Source: Pedobacter glucosidilyticus
Lineage (GTDB): Bacteria; Bacteroidota; Bacteroidia; Sphingobacteriales; Sphingobacteriaceae
Reading direction: 5' to 3'
NCBI RefSeq assembly: GCF_002483235.1
Contig: NZ_DLHN01000024.1
Location: 176,647-240,646, forward strand
DNA: 64,000 bases
In this document: one piece after another, positions 52,559-62,682 of the stretch
How the letters are laid out: each line of letters begins with the position of its first letter
Numbering within the stretch: the first letter of the stretch is position 1
Made by a program: the position numbers and the translations under genes
Notes under the pieces: generated by a model
What the model was told of the DNA's origin: nothing
Databases searched by the model: none
The model's input: only the letters and a program-made list of their open reading frames with translations

Positions 52559-54742
52559 ATGAGAGATATAACCAATTTTAAAACATTTATTAACTTTTTT
52601 CAAACATCCTGTAAGATACAAAGATTATTGTATGCGTTTTTATTCTTAATAATAGGATTAAAGCATAATTATGCTTTTGATTTAAGAAAAGATACTACCT
52701 CTATTCATCAATTAATAAAAGAAACCTATTCAGATAAAAAAACACAAATAGAAAAATTAGAACTTACTCATTTAATCCTTAACCTTTCTAAAAAAAACAA
52801 CTTTACTTATGGTTTATTTAAAGGTTATACAATTAAAGGCAATATTTTATTAGACAATTATCAGTATCAAAGTGCACTTAACAATTATAAGTTAGCCAAA
52901 ACACAAGCTCAATTATTAAAAAATAATAGTTATTTGACCGATGCACTATTCAATATCGCATATTGCTATCAAAGTTTAGATAGCACCAAAAAATCTATTA
53001 TAAATTACCAGCAAGCCTTGGTGTTAGGTAAAAAAGATTCTTCGCTGCTGGCAGCTATACATACAAATTTAGGTGTGATTTATGATTATCAAGGCAATTA
53101 TGGAAAAGCTATTAATCATTATTTAGAATCCTACAATTTAAATAAGTTATTAAAAAATCAGCAAGACTTAGGTACATCTCTTAGTAATTTAGGGCAGCTA
53201 TTTGCTACGCTAAAAATGTATGATAAAGCAATTTATTATTTAAAAAAAAGCGAGAAGATAGCTACTTCTTCAAAAGATACAGCAACACTATGCTATGCCT
53301 ATGAAAATTTAGGCGCCAACTACTTAAGTAAAAACGAGTTACTAAAAGCAAGATTTTACCTAGAAAAATCTTTAGAACTTGCCAAAAAAGTAAAGTTGCA
53401 AGAGTTTGAAATCATAAGTTTAAATTATAGTCACCTGGGTGAACTGCATGTAAAAACTCAAACATTTGAGCAAGCGAAAACATATTTAGATACTGCTTAT
53501 AAAATCGCCATTACAAAACATTTAAATTACCATAAAGCCTTTGCGCTTACGCAACAGGTTAATTTATTAAATAAGCTAAATAAACTAAATGACGCAAAAC
53601 TTACTGGAGAAAAAGCGCTACTGGTTTGTGATTCTTTAAATCAAAAACCTTTAAAAATTATATTATTACAGTATTTAAAAGAAACTTATTATCAACAAGG
53701 GCTTTATGCAAAAGCCTTTGAAACACAAGAACAGGCCTTACAATTAGAAAAATCTTTAAAATTAGAAGAAAACTTAAAGCAGGTAACTGTTTTAATGGCT
53801 ACCAGAGATTTCGACAAAAAAACTCAGGTAAAAAAACTTATTAAAGAACAAGAAAAAAAGGCCTTAGAGTCTAAAATTGAAACGCAAAGAATTACGTTAA
53901 GTTTAGTTATAGTGATATTGATTATTCTTGCTTTTTTTGGAATCAACAGCTATAAAAATCATCAACTTCAAAAGAAAATTAATAATGATTTAGCTAAGAA
54001 AAACCATGAGATTGAATTAAGTAGAGTAGAGCTTAATAAACAATCAGAGGCCTTTGCTTTACTCAATAAACATAAAGACCAAATCTTTACCATCATATCT
54101 CATGATTTAAGAAAACCTATGACTCATTTATCATCTGTTCTAGAATTGTTAGAAAATAACATTTTAGAAGCTGATGATTTTAAAACTTTAATTCCAGAAA
54201 TTTCTAAAAATGTAAAAGACACTTCCGAGGTACTTGATAGCTTACTTTTTTGGGCAAAATCTCAGTTAAAAGGTTTTAATTTAAAAATTACCGAGCAAAA
54301 TTTATATAATTTTATCAATAGTAAAATTGAATCTTTAATACCCTTTGCAAACGAAAAAAACATCCAAATCTTAAACCAGATTAATCCTGAAGTTTCTATT
54401 AAACTAGATGCTATGTTGAGTATGATTGTGTTAAGAAATCTAGTATTTAATGCCATCAAATTTTCCTATGAACACAAGCAAATCATCATCCAAATGGAAG
54501 AAAGTACAGATGATTATGAAATAAAAGTCATAGACCATGGCATAGGGATGAGTCAAGTACAAGTCCAAAACCTATTTACAATTAAGAATAAAAGTACTTT
54601 GGGCACTCACCAAGAAAGAGGCACCGGGCTTGGCTTATATTTTTGTAATGATATTGTGAGCAAGTTTGGCGGTAAATTTAAGGTAGAAAGTGCTATTGGT
54701 AGAGGTACAACCATTTCGTTTACCATTCCAAAATATACGTAA
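52559..54742 (+). CDS. Sensor histidine kinase with periplasmic TPR repeats
   Basis: A 727-residue protein. After an N-terminal signal or anchor (about 22-40), at least six tetratricopeptide repeats (about 95-400, including HTNLGVIYDYQGNYGKAINHY and SNLGQLFATLKMYDKAIYYL) precede a coiled coil and a membrane helix (445-464). The cytosolic HisKA has His515 (ISHDLRKPMTHLSSVLELL), and the ATPase has NLVFNAIKF, DHGIGMS and GTGLGLYF. There is no receiver domain and no response regulator nearby. Such TPR kinases sense an unknown envelope cue through protein contacts. Confidence 0.9.
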   Translation: MRDITNFKTFINFFQTSCKIQRLLYAFLFLIIGLKHNYAFDLRKDTTSIHQLIKETYSDKKTQIEKLELTHLILNLSKKNNFTYGLFKGYTIKGNILLDNYQYQSALNNYKLAKTQAQLLKNNSYLTDALFNIAYCYQSLDSTKKSIINYQQALVLGKKDSSLLAAIHTNLGVIYDYQGNYGKAINHYLESYNLNKLLKNQQDLGTSLSNLGQLFATLKMYDKAIYYLKKSEKIATSSKDTATLCYAYENLGANYLSKNELLKARFYLEKSLELAKKVKLQEFEIISLNYSHLGELHVKTQTFEQAKTYLDTAYKIAITKHLNYHKAFALTQQVNLLNKLNKLNDAKLTGEKALLVCDSLNQKPLKIILLQYLKETYYQQGLYAKAFETQEQALQLEKSLKLEENLKQVTVLMATRDFDKKTQVKKLIKEQEKKALESKIETQRITLSLVIVILIILAFFGINSYKNHQLQKKINNDLAKKNHEIELSRVELNKQSEAFALLNKHKDQIFTIISHDLRKPMTHLSSVLELLENNILEADDFKTLIPEISKNVKDTSEVLDSLLFWAKSQLKGFNLKITEQNLYNFINSKIESLIPFANEKNIQILNQINPEVSIKLDAMLSMIVLRNLVFNAIKFSYEHKQIIIQMEESTDDYEIKVIDHGIGMSQVQVQNLFTIKNKSTLGTHQERGTGLGLYFCNDIVSKFGGKFKVESAIGRGTTISFTIPKYT

Positions 54743-54791
54743 AATGCAATAATCTTGATACTTAAACGTATAAGTTTAAAATATTAAGCTC

Positions 54792-55448
54792 TTGATATAC
54801 AGTATCATTTTGTTCCTATTTACATCAATTTTTATGTTCAGACATGAATATAGCGATGCAGAATTGCTTTATTTTGCTGAAACAGCCTTTTACAAACAAG
54901 ATAGTTATGCAAAATGGGAACATGCTATCAGGATAGAGCTAACAGGTAATTATAGTTTTGAAGATGCTTTAGCAGTGCAAGAAATTATAAAAGATATTGA
55001 ACCCTATTTAAGTATAGATATAGATTTTGTAAAACATCAAGGCAACTTAAAAATAAATTTTGATGCTGATACTAATCCCTATCATACAAGGTTTGAGATG
55101 TTAAAACAAAAATGCCCTTTAGGTTATATGAAGCCTACCATCAAGAATAAACAAATTTATAATGCTGCAATTTATCTGCATCCGGCATTAATTTACCCTA
55201 AAAAACATGAAGTCTTAAGACACGAATTATTGCATGCTTTAGGTTTGTTGGGGCATTCTAATATATCTTTTAAAGAAGAAAATCTGTTGGCGAATATCAT
55301 TTTTAAGGATTTACAACATCAACAAGAAGTACGTGAAAACAAAACCATTCCACTTTTAGATAAACTAGCTTTATATAAGTTGTATCACAGTAAAAAAAGT
55401 GGATTAAAAAAGAAAAACTACCAGTATTTATACGCAAAAGTCATTTAA
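54792..55448 (+). CDS. Putative secreted zincin metalloprotease
   Basis: The frame opens at TTG 54792 and gives a hydrophobic signal-like start (IYSIILFLFTSIF); an ATG at 54834 would remove it. The zinc site is the extended metzincin motif RHELLHALGLLGHS, with H144, E145, H148 and H155. A Met-turn is not obvious, and the region before it resembles DUF2927-type zincins. Probably an envelope protease. It lies 49 bp after the kinase gene and may be co-expressed. Confidence 0.7.
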   Translation: MIYSIILFLFTSIFMFRHEYSDAELLYFAETAFYKQDSYAKWEHAIRIELTGNYSFEDALAVQEIIKDIEPYLSIDIDFVKHQGNLKINFDADTNPYHTRFEMLKQKCPLGYMKPTIKNKQIYNAAIYLHPALIYPKKHEVLRHELLHALGLLGHSNISFKEENLLANIIFKDLQHQQEVRENKTIPLLDKLALYKLYHSKKSGLKKKNYQYLYAKVI

Positions 55449-55550
55449 AGGTAAGCTGAAAGTTATTTTTAAGTCAGCTTAAAAATAAAGATGGTTACTT
55501 TTAGTTAAAATAAGTATATATTTATAAATCACGAGAAAAACATCTTCATT

Positions 55551-56354
55551 ATGAGAGGGATACAAAAAAGATTCAATATCTATTCTGCTACTATCTTGAT
55601 ATTATTTTTAGTTATTTTCACTTTAACTAACATCAGTTGGAAAAATCCAATTTTAAAAAGCAATCAAGTTATATCTCAAGATACTACCATTCATAGAACA
55701 CCGGTAGACACTCTGGCAACTTATAAAAATTTTATACAGGATACCTATCAAAAAATAAGCCTTAAAGAAGCTGGTTTAGCAAAAAGCGTATTTGAAAAAG
55801 CTTTTACAGGTTTTTTAAATATGCAATTGGCTGATTTATTAAATGATGATAAACATATATTAACTGTTATTGATTTTGATTTGCCCAGCACCTCAAAAAG
55901 GATGTGGATTATAGATATTAAAAATCAAAAATTACTACTCCATAGCTATGTTGCACACGGAAGAGGAAGTGGAGATGATAAAGCAATCAAGTTTTCTAAT
56001 CAGGCAGAATCTCACCAAAGTAGTTTGGGATTTTATATTGCCAATGAAACTTATTTTGGTAAACATGGTCTATCACTAAAACTAGATGGTTTGGATAAAG
56101 GAATCAACGATTTAGCTAGGGCAAGAGCTATTGTGGTGCATGGCGCAGATTATGTGAGTGCCGATTTTATTCATAAACACGGAAGATTAGGTAGAAGCCA
56201 TGGTTGCCCTGCCGTACCAGAGGAATTAAACCAACAAGTGATTAACCTGATTAAAGGAAAAACATGTTTGTTTATCAATGCAGAAGTTCCAAACTATACC
56301 TCAAGATTATTAAACTATCAAGCTGTAGTAAATCATTTTTCTGCCCAAATTTAG
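55551..56354 (+). CDS. Murein L,D-transpeptidase catalytic-domain-like protein
   Basis: A 267-residue protein with an N-terminal signal anchor (about 11-30). The catalytic-type segment VVHGADYVS (around His197) and SHGCPAVPEE (His217, Cys219) match the YkuD-related family that acts on peptidoglycan peptides in the periplasm. It follows the zincin gene by about 100 bp, on the same strand. Confidence 0.85.
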   Translation: MRGIQKRFNIYSATILILFLVIFTLTNISWKNPILKSNQVISQDTTIHRTPVDTLATYKNFIQDTYQKISLKEAGLAKSVFEKAFTGFLNMQLADLLNDDKHILTVIDFDLPSTSKRMWIIDIKNQKLLLHSYVAHGRGSGDDKAIKFSNQAESHQSSLGFYIANETYFGKHGLSLKLDGLDKGINDLARARAIVVHGADYVSADFIHKHGRLGRSHGCPAVPEELNQQVINLIKGKTCLFINAEVPNYTSRLLNYQAVVNHFSAQI

Positions 56355-56388
56355 GTTCATTTCTGGTTGAATTTCCTATTTTAGGAGT

Positions 56389-57528
56389 ATGAAAAATCTC
56401 TTATTAAACCTATTTACCTTTTTATTTTGTGCCTTAAGTTTATCGGTAAATGCCCAAAATAAAAAGCAGCGCTATTACCATTTATTGGTTGGCACCTATA
56501 CCAGAACGCAAAACCAAGGCATATTTGTTTATGAGTTTGATAGTAAAACCGGAAAACTTAAACTAGAACATACTACGGAAGGCATTAAAAATCCATCTTA
56601 TTTAACCATTAATAAAGAAGGTACTAAAGTTTACAGCGTAAGCGAACAAGAAACATCTGGAGTAAGCTATTTCCAATTCAATAATAAAACAGGGCAAATT
56701 TCTTATCAAAACTTCCAGCCTAGTCCTAGCCCTGGTGGTTGCTACATATCTTTAACAAACGATGATAAGTATGTTTTTACTGCTAATTATGGTGGTGGTA
56801 GTGTTAGCGTTTTCCCGGTTAAAGCTAATGGAGAAGTAGCGCCAATTAATCAGCTTATACAACATGAAGGCACTAGTATCAATGAAAGAAGACAAAATAA
56901 ACCTCATGCACATTGTATTTATCCATCGGTAGATGGAAGCCATTATTATGTCCCGGATTTAGGTGCCGATAAAGTTTTTGCCTATCAATATCAGGCTGAT
57001 GCTAATAAGCCTTTAATACCTGCAAAACAACCTTCTATAGCTATAACTCCGGGTGGCGGACCAAGACATTTTATATTCAACAAAAAAGGAACTTTTGCTT
57101 ATTTGGTAGAAGAACTTACGGCTCATGTTAGCGTTTACAGCCATCAAAACCAAGAATTAAAGCAGGTACAAAGAATCAGCATGAATACGCCTGATTTTAA
57201 AGGAACTAACGGTGCAGCAGACATTCATTTATCTCAAGATGGAAATTATTTATATGCAAGTAATCGCGGTACTGCAAATGAAATTGTGATTTTTAAAGTT
57301 GATAAAACCAATGGCACTTTAACTAAAATTGATAACGTTAGCTGTAAAGGAAAAACACCTAGAAATTTTAGTATTGATCCTAGTAACAATTTCTTATTGG
57401 TGGCTAATCAAGATAGTAATGATATTTTTGTTTTTAAAAGAGATACAAAAACTGGGCTTTTAATCTATACAGGAGAGACAGTAAACGTTGGTGCGCCAGT
57501 TTGCTTAAAATTTACGCCAAAGCTTTAA
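56389..57528 (+). CDS. Lactonase-family seven-bladed beta-propeller protein
   Basis: A 379-residue protein with a signal peptide (cleaved near SVNAQ, about residue 23). Propeller blades are marked by YHLLVGTYT, GGGSVSVFPV, KPHAHCIYPS, GGGPRHFIFN and ADIHLSQDGNYLYASNRG, typical of Pgl/YbhE-type lactonases. The export signal makes cytosolic 6-phosphogluconolactonase activity unlikely; an external sugar lactone is a plausible substrate. Confidence 0.87.
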   Translation: MKNLLLNLFTFLFCALSLSVNAQNKKQRYYHLLVGTYTRTQNQGIFVYEFDSKTGKLKLEHTTEGIKNPSYLTINKEGTKVYSVSEQETSGVSYFQFNNKTGQISYQNFQPSPSPGGCYISLTNDDKYVFTANYGGGSVSVFPVKANGEVAPINQLIQHEGTSINERRQNKPHAHCIYPSVDGSHYYVPDLGADKVFAYQYQADANKPLIPAKQPSIAITPGGGPRHFIFNKKGTFAYLVEELTAHVSVYSHQNQELKQVQRISMNTPDFKGTNGAADIHLSQDGNYLYASNRGTANEIVIFKVDKTNGTLTKIDNVSCKGKTPRNFSIDPSNNFLLVANQDSNDIFVFKRDTKTGLLIYTGETVNVGAPVCLKFTPKL

Positions 57529-57530
57529 AA

Positions 57531-57574
57531 AAAAGAAAGGTCGAGATTTTAAAATCATCTCGACCTTTCCTTTT
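57531..57574. terminator. Two-way terminator between the lactonase and yceI genes
   Basis: GAAAGGTCGAGAT and ATCTCGACCTTTC form a 13-bp perfect stem around a 9-base loop, with A-rich and T-rich flanks, 6-13 bp from both convergent stops. Confidence 0.9.
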
Positions 57575-57586
57575 AGTTTTTATGGA

Positions 57587-58213
57587 TTATTTTTTTGCCA
57601 TTAAATGAACTTTTAGGTTAATTTCATCGGCAATTAAATCATCTTTCATTCCTTCATACATCACACCCCAATCTTTTCTGTTGATATTAAAATCTGCCAT
57701 AGCATGAAAGCCTTGTTCTGTAGCAGCAGGCGCATCAGCCATGAAAGAAATATTTTTAGTTACATCTCTTAAGGTTAAATTACCTGCTATTTCTGCTTTT
57801 CCGTCTTCTTTATAAGTCACTTTCGTGATTACAAATTTGCTTGTTGGATATTTCTCAACTGCAAAAAAATCATCAGCTTTTAAGTGTCCTTCAAGTTTTG
57901 CTTTGTTTTCTGCATCTGCTTCTAAATCTTTATTTGTTAACGATGTCATATCAATAACAAATTCACCTCCTGCTAATTTACCCTCATTAAGCACAACATT
58001 TCCAGATTGTATATTGATAGTTCCGTTGTGGCTTCCAGTAACTTTACTACCTGTCCAGGTTATACCAGAAGTGGCAGGGTCAACATTTAAAGTTTCTCCA
58101 TCTACAGATTCTACTGCTTCAGCATCGGCTGTTGTGGCTTTATCGCCCTTTGGGTTGTTAGAACATGCTACAAAGAAAACTGCAGCAACTAAACTCAATT
58201 TCAATACTTTCAT
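57587..58213 (-). CDS. YceI-family lipoprotein
   Basis: A 208-residue protein with a lipobox FFVAC (Cys17). The YceI beta-barrel is recognised by ITWTGSKVTGSHNGTINIQSG, the VIDMTSLTNKDLE strand, KYPTSKFVITKV and the C-terminal VMYEGMKDDLIADEINLKVHL. These barrels bind isoprenoid-like lipids. Convergent with the lactonase gene. Confidence 0.9.
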   Translation of the reverse strand: MKVLKLSLVAAVFFVACSNNPKGDKATTADAEAVESVDGETLNVDPATSGITWTGSKVTGSHNGTINIQSGNVVLNEGKLAGGEFVIDMTSLTNKDLEADAENKAKLEGHLKADDFFAVEKYPTSKFVITKVTYKEDGKAEIAGNLTLRDVTKNISFMADAPAATEQGFHAMADFNINRKDWGVMYEGMKDDLIADEINLKVHLMAKK

Positions 58214-58334
58214 AATATTTAATTTAATGATTTATATCCCCTTATACATTCACTTTGGCACAATTGTTTTATATTAAAAATCCCCATTCAGAAACAAAAG
58301 TTCTAAAATGGAGTTACCGTTAATAATATAAAAC

Positions 58335-59567
58335 ATGAAAAACACACTTTTTACACTTTTAGCATTGGTTTTAGCTGGCTGTGGCGCTACCAACAAAGAG
58401 CAAAGTCAACAACAAGATTCGTTGCAATTGCCACAACCTTTTGCAACGCAACCAAGTACAAAAATCAGTAAAGTGATAGGTTGGCCATCAGATAAACTCC
58501 CAGTGGCTCCAGAGGGGTTTACCGTAACAAAATTTGCTACTAAACTAGATAACCCCCGTTGGATTTACCAAGCTGAGGATGGAAATATTTTTGTAGCCGA
58601 GTCTGGTACAGGTAAAAGTGCTAACAGAATATCCTTATTAAAAGATACCAATCATGATGGCATAGCCGATATTAAACTAGCGTATCTGGAAAATTTAAAT
58701 CAGCCTTTTGGGATGCTGGTTTTAAATAACTATTTCTATGTAGCTAATACCGATGGTTTAATGAGATTCCCATATCAAACCTCAGCAAATAAAATCACAG
58801 ATAAGGGAAATAAGATTTTAAGTCTTCCTGCCGGAGGTTACAATAACCACTGGACCAGAAATATTATTGCCAGTAAAGATGGAAAGAAAATATATGTATC
58901 TGTAGGCTCTGGAAGTAACGTTGGCGAAAATGGTATGGAACACGAAGTGAGAAGAGCTTGTATTTTAGAAATAAACCCTGATGGTACAGGCGAGAAAATA
59001 TTTGCAACAGGTTTAAGAAACCCTGTTGGAATGGATTGGGCTCCTGGCACCTCTACCCTATGGACAGCTGTTAACGAACGTGATAATTTAGGTGATGATT
59101 TAGTACCAGATTACATTACCAGTGTGCAAAAAGATGGTTTTTATGGCTGGCCTTATGCTTATTTTGGCCAACACCCAGACCCACGTTGGAAAGAAGACCC
59201 TAAACCAGAACTTGTAGCCAAAGCTATAGCCCCAGAAGTTGCCTTAGGCGCACATACGGCATCTTTAGGATTAGCTTTTAATGCTGGCAATACCTTTCCT
59301 GAGCAATATAAAAATGCAGCTTTTGTAGGTCAGCATGGTTCTTGGAACCGTTCAGAGTTTTCAGGATATAAAGTTATATTTGTGCCGTTTGAAAATGGCA
59401 AACCAAAAGGCAAACCACAAGACTTTTTAACTGGCTTTATTGCTAACCCATCAACCTCAGAAGTATACGGAAGACCGGTTGGCTTATGCTTTTTAAAAGA
59501 TGGAAATTTATTGGTTGCAGATGATGCCGCAGGAGTTATTTTCAAAATATCAGCAAATAAACCATAA
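58335..59567 (+). CDS. Sorbosone-dehydrogenase-like PQQ sugar dehydrogenase, lipoprotein
   Basis: A 410-residue protein. The lipobox is LVLAGC (Cys16). A six-bladed propeller includes GFTVTKFATKLDNPRWIYQAEDGNIFVAESG, ATGLRNPVGMDWAP, ERDNLGDDLVPDYITSV, FVGQHGSWNRSEFSGYKV and GRPVGLCFLKDGNLLVADD. These are soluble glucose-dehydrogenase/L-sorbosone-dehydrogenase features, and PQQ as cofactor is expected. It is followed 9 bp later by a TonB-receptor gene, which suggests a joint substrate system. Confidence 0.88.
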   Translation: MKNTLFTLLALVLAGCGATNKEQSQQQDSLQLPQPFATQPSTKISKVIGWPSDKLPVAPEGFTVTKFATKLDNPRWIYQAEDGNIFVAESGTGKSANRISLLKDTNHDGIADIKLAYLENLNQPFGMLVLNNYFYVANTDGLMRFPYQTSANKITDKGNKILSLPAGGYNNHWTRNIIASKDGKKIYVSVGSGSNVGENGMEHEVRRACILEINPDGTGEKIFATGLRNPVGMDWAPGTSTLWTAVNERDNLGDDLVPDYITSVQKDGFYGWPYAYFGQHPDPRWKEDPKPELVAKAIAPEVALGAHTASLGLAFNAGNTFPEQYKNAAFVGQHGSWNRSEFSGYKVIFVPFENGKPKGKPQDFLTGFIANPSTSEVYGRPVGLCFLKDGNLLVADDAAGVIFKISANKP

Positions 59568-59576
59568 CATAACGCT

Positions 59577-61607
59577 TTGAAACTATATCTTTTAATACTA
59601 GCTACTTTAGTTGCCGGTACTGCACAAGCACAAAAACTAGATAGCACAAAAACACTAAATGAAGTTAAAATAAACGCTTATTTGGGCGAGCAAATCCTCA
59701 TCAGCTTACCTGCAACGGCTACTATTATTAATAAAGCACAGCTAGAGCAACGCACACAAAACACCTTATTACCAGCTTTAAACAGCATTAGCGGGGTAAA
59801 AATGGAGGAGCGTTCTCCGGGGAGTTATCGTTTATCTATAAGAGGTAGTTTAATCCGCTCCCCTTTTGGAGTAAGAAATGTTAAAGTTTATTATGATGAT
59901 TTTCCTTTAACAGATGCTGGTGGTAATACCTACTTAAATTTAATAGACCAAAATACAGTAAAAGGGATAGAAATTTTGAAAGGCCCGGATGGTAGTTTGT
60001 TTGGAGCAAACTCTGGAGGTGTAGTCCTCATTAATTCATCATCAGTAGAAAAATCATCAGAATTTAGCGCAAGAAGGGGTTCTTTTGGATTATTTGGGCA
60101 ACACTTTGGGGTACAAAATCAGGTTAAAAATTATGAATATAGCTTTAACCAAGCTTACCAAGAAGCAGATGGCTATCGTACCAATAGCGCTATGCGAAGA
60201 CTTTTTGTACAAACCCAACAAAAATGGAGGTATAATGAAAAAGGGACTTTAAAATTCTCTGGCTTTTATGCTGATATGAATTATAATACACCTGGCGGCT
60301 TAACAGCAGTACAAATAGCAGAAAACCCAAGAGCAGCTAGAGCCCGAGCAGAGGAATTAAATACCGGTATATACAATAAAAGTGTTTTTTTAGGCTTAAG
60401 CCACGATTATGAAATCACCAATAGTTTAAGACATTATATTGGAATATCAGGCTTAGTAACTGATTTTAAAAATCCTTTCTTTACCAATTACGAGTATAGA
60501 GATGAGAATTCTTACGCTTTAAGAACTTACTTAGAATTAAAAAATAAAGAAACCAGTCCTGTAAAGTTACAGTGGAATTTAGGTTATGAGTTTCAAAGAA
60601 CAAAAACTGATTTCATAAATTACGGTAATCAGGCTGGCAACCCAGTAACTTTACGAGATGCCGATGAAATTAAAAATTATAACGAGTTTATATTTAACCG
60701 CATAGCTGTTCAACTATCGCCTCAATTTAAAGCAGAAGCCTCAGTAAGTTTAAACTTTAACAGATTTAATTTTAGAACATTACCGCAATCGCCACAACAA
60801 GCATCACAAGGTTATATCAATTTTGACCCAACGCTAATGCCAAAATTGGCTTTATCATATTTAGTTACTCCGCATTTTTCTTTAAGAGCCCTAGTAAGTA
60901 AAGGCTATTCTACTCCAACAAAAGATGAAATTAGACCATCAAACAGAATCATTAATACTTCTTTAAATGCAGAAGAAGGTTGGAATTATGAAGCTGGTTT
61001 TAGATTTAGAACAAGGGACGAACGTATTTATGCTGATGTAAGCGCTTTTTATTATCGTTTAGACAATGCTTTGGTAAGAAGAGTTAATGCTAGTGATGAA
61101 GATTTTTATGTTAATGCTGGTGGTACCAACCAGTTAGGAACAGAAATTCAATTGAATGCCAACATCATCAAATCTGACAGAAGAATATTAAAAAGCTTAG
61201 ACTATTATAATGCTATAACCCTATCAAAATTTGAGTTTAGAAACTACATTATCGGCAACAGCAATTTCTCTGGAAATATGCTTACCGGAATACCCACACT
61301 TAACTGGGTTAATGGTTTAAATATTTTTCTTTTTGATAGACTTAATCTTTTTGTTCAACATCAATACAACGGAAAAACATCTTTAAATGATGCTGAAACT
61401 GTCTTTGCGAATAGTTTTCATCTTATACAATCAAAGCTTAATTATATAGTACCTTTTAGTAAAGTTAAGCTACATATTACTTTTGCTGTTGATAATTTAT
61501 TAAACGAAAAATACAGTTTAGGTAATGATATAAATGCTTTTGGTAACCGATATTTTAATCCGGCTGCAACTAGAAATTACTATGCAGGACTGGCCTTAAA
61601 ATGGTAA
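59577..61607 (+). CDS. TonB-dependent outer-membrane receptor
   Basis: A 676-residue protein starting at TTG (59577), 9 bp after the dehydrogenase stop. The signal peptide is cleaved near GTAQAQK (residue 19). The plug has LLPALNSISGVKMEERSPG and VKGIEILKGPDGSLFGANSGGVVLINS; the 22-strand barrel ends in AGLALKW with a C-terminal aromatic. There is no CarboxypepD_reg domain and no SusD partner, so it is a simple receptor. Tight linkage to the PQQ-type dehydrogenase suggests uptake of its cofactor or substrate. Confidence 0.92.
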   Translation: MKLYLLILATLVAGTAQAQKLDSTKTLNEVKINAYLGEQILISLPATATIINKAQLEQRTQNTLLPALNSISGVKMEERSPGSYRLSIRGSLIRSPFGVRNVKVYYDDFPLTDAGGNTYLNLIDQNTVKGIEILKGPDGSLFGANSGGVVLINSSSVEKSSEFSARRGSFGLFGQHFGVQNQVKNYEYSFNQAYQEADGYRTNSAMRRLFVQTQQKWRYNEKGTLKFSGFYADMNYNTPGGLTAVQIAENPRAARARAEELNTGIYNKSVFLGLSHDYEITNSLRHYIGISGLVTDFKNPFFTNYEYRDENSYALRTYLELKNKETSPVKLQWNLGYEFQRTKTDFINYGNQAGNPVTLRDADEIKNYNEFIFNRIAVQLSPQFKAEASVSLNFNRFNFRTLPQSPQQASQGYINFDPTLMPKLALSYLVTPHFSLRALVSKGYSTPTKDEIRPSNRIINTSLNAEEGWNYEAGFRFRTRDERIYADVSAFYYRLDNALVRRVNASDEDFYVNAGGTNQLGTEIQLNANIIKSDRRILKSLDYYNAITLSKFEFRNYIIGNSNFSGNMLTGIPTLNWVNGLNIFLFDRLNLFVQHQYNGKTSLNDAETVFANSFHLIQSKLNYIVPFSKVKLHITFAVDNLLNEKYSLGNDINAFGNRYFNPAATRNYYAGLALKW

Positions 61608-61622
61608 AAACATATTAAAATT

Positions 61623-62618
61623 ATGCAATACAGAAAATTAGGAAATACCGATTTAGAATTACCTGTTATCACTTTTGGTGCTTGGGCAGCTGGAGGATGG
61701 ATGTGGGGAGGTGCAGATGACCAAGAAGCTATTAAAGCCATGCTTGCTGCTTATGATGAAGGGGTAAGCGCTATTGACACCGCTCCTATTTATGGACAAG
61801 GCCATAGCGAGGTTTTGGTAGGCAAAGCATTAAAAGAGTTAAGCAGAGATAAAGTGCAAATACTGACCAAATTTGGTATGCGCTGGGATGAACGTAAGGG
61901 AGATTTTGGTTTTAAAAGTGTAGATAACTTTGGCAAACCTATTGACATTTATAAATATGCTGCCAAAGAAAGCATCATTAAAGAATGTGAAGATTCTCTT
62001 AAAAGATTAGGTACAGATTATATAGACCTTTACCAAATCCATTGGCCTGATGTAACAACTCCTATACAAGAAACAATGGAAGCCGTAGCAGCATTGATTA
62101 AAGCGGGTAAAATAAGATACGCAGGGGTATGTAATTATGATGTAGCCCAAATGACTGAGGCAGAAAAACACATCAGCTTAGCTTCTAACCAAATTCCGTA
62201 TAGTATGGTTAAAAGAGATATAGAGACCGAAGTTGTTCCTTATTGTTTGGCTCATGACAAAGGTATTTTGGCTTACAGTCCTTTAGAAAGAGGCTTACTT
62301 ACCGGAAAAATGAAACCCGGTCATGTTTTTAATGAAGGAGACCACAGAACAGGCATTCATTTTTTTAAAGATGAAAATCTAGTGAAGATTGATGCTTTCT
62401 TAAATCAGATAAAACCTTTAGCAGATGAAAGAAATATGTTGGTTTCTCAAATTGTACTACGTTGGACTTTAGAACAACCCGGTATTACTATTGCCTTGGT
62501 TGGGGCCAGAAATGCAAAACAAGCAGTAGAAAATGCTAAAGCTGCAAGAGTACAATTATCAAAAGAAGAAATTCAGTTTATCAGTACTGAGCTTGATAAG
62601 CTTAAATTGAGTTTATAG
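61623..62618 (+). CDS. Aldo/keto reductase
   Basis: A 331-residue TIM-barrel oxidoreductase using NADPH. The catalytic tetrad is complete: Asp52 and Tyr57 (IDTAPIYGQGHSE), Lys83 (LTKFGMRW) and His140 (YQIHWPD). The cofactor loop LVGARNAKQAVENA near the end is typical. It starts 15 bp after the TonB-receptor gene and may belong to the same transcript. Substrate unknown. Confidence 0.9.
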   Translation: MQYRKLGNTDLELPVITFGAWAAGGWMWGGADDQEAIKAMLAAYDEGVSAIDTAPIYGQGHSEVLVGKALKELSRDKVQILTKFGMRWDERKGDFGFKSVDNFGKPIDIYKYAAKESIIKECEDSLKRLGTDYIDLYQIHWPDVTTPIQETMEAVAALIKAGKIRYAGVCNYDVAQMTEAEKHISLASNQIPYSMVKRDIETEVVPYCLAHDKGILAYSPLERGLLTGKMKPGHVFNEGDHRTGIHFFKDENLVKIDAFLNQIKPLADERNMLVSQIVLRWTLEQPGITIALVGARNAKQAVENAKAARVQLSKEEIQFISTELDKLKLSL

Positions 62619-62682
62619 AAAAAGCAAGTCTTAATAAATATTTTTCACTAAAACCAGAAGTTTATAACAGCTATCATGCTAA

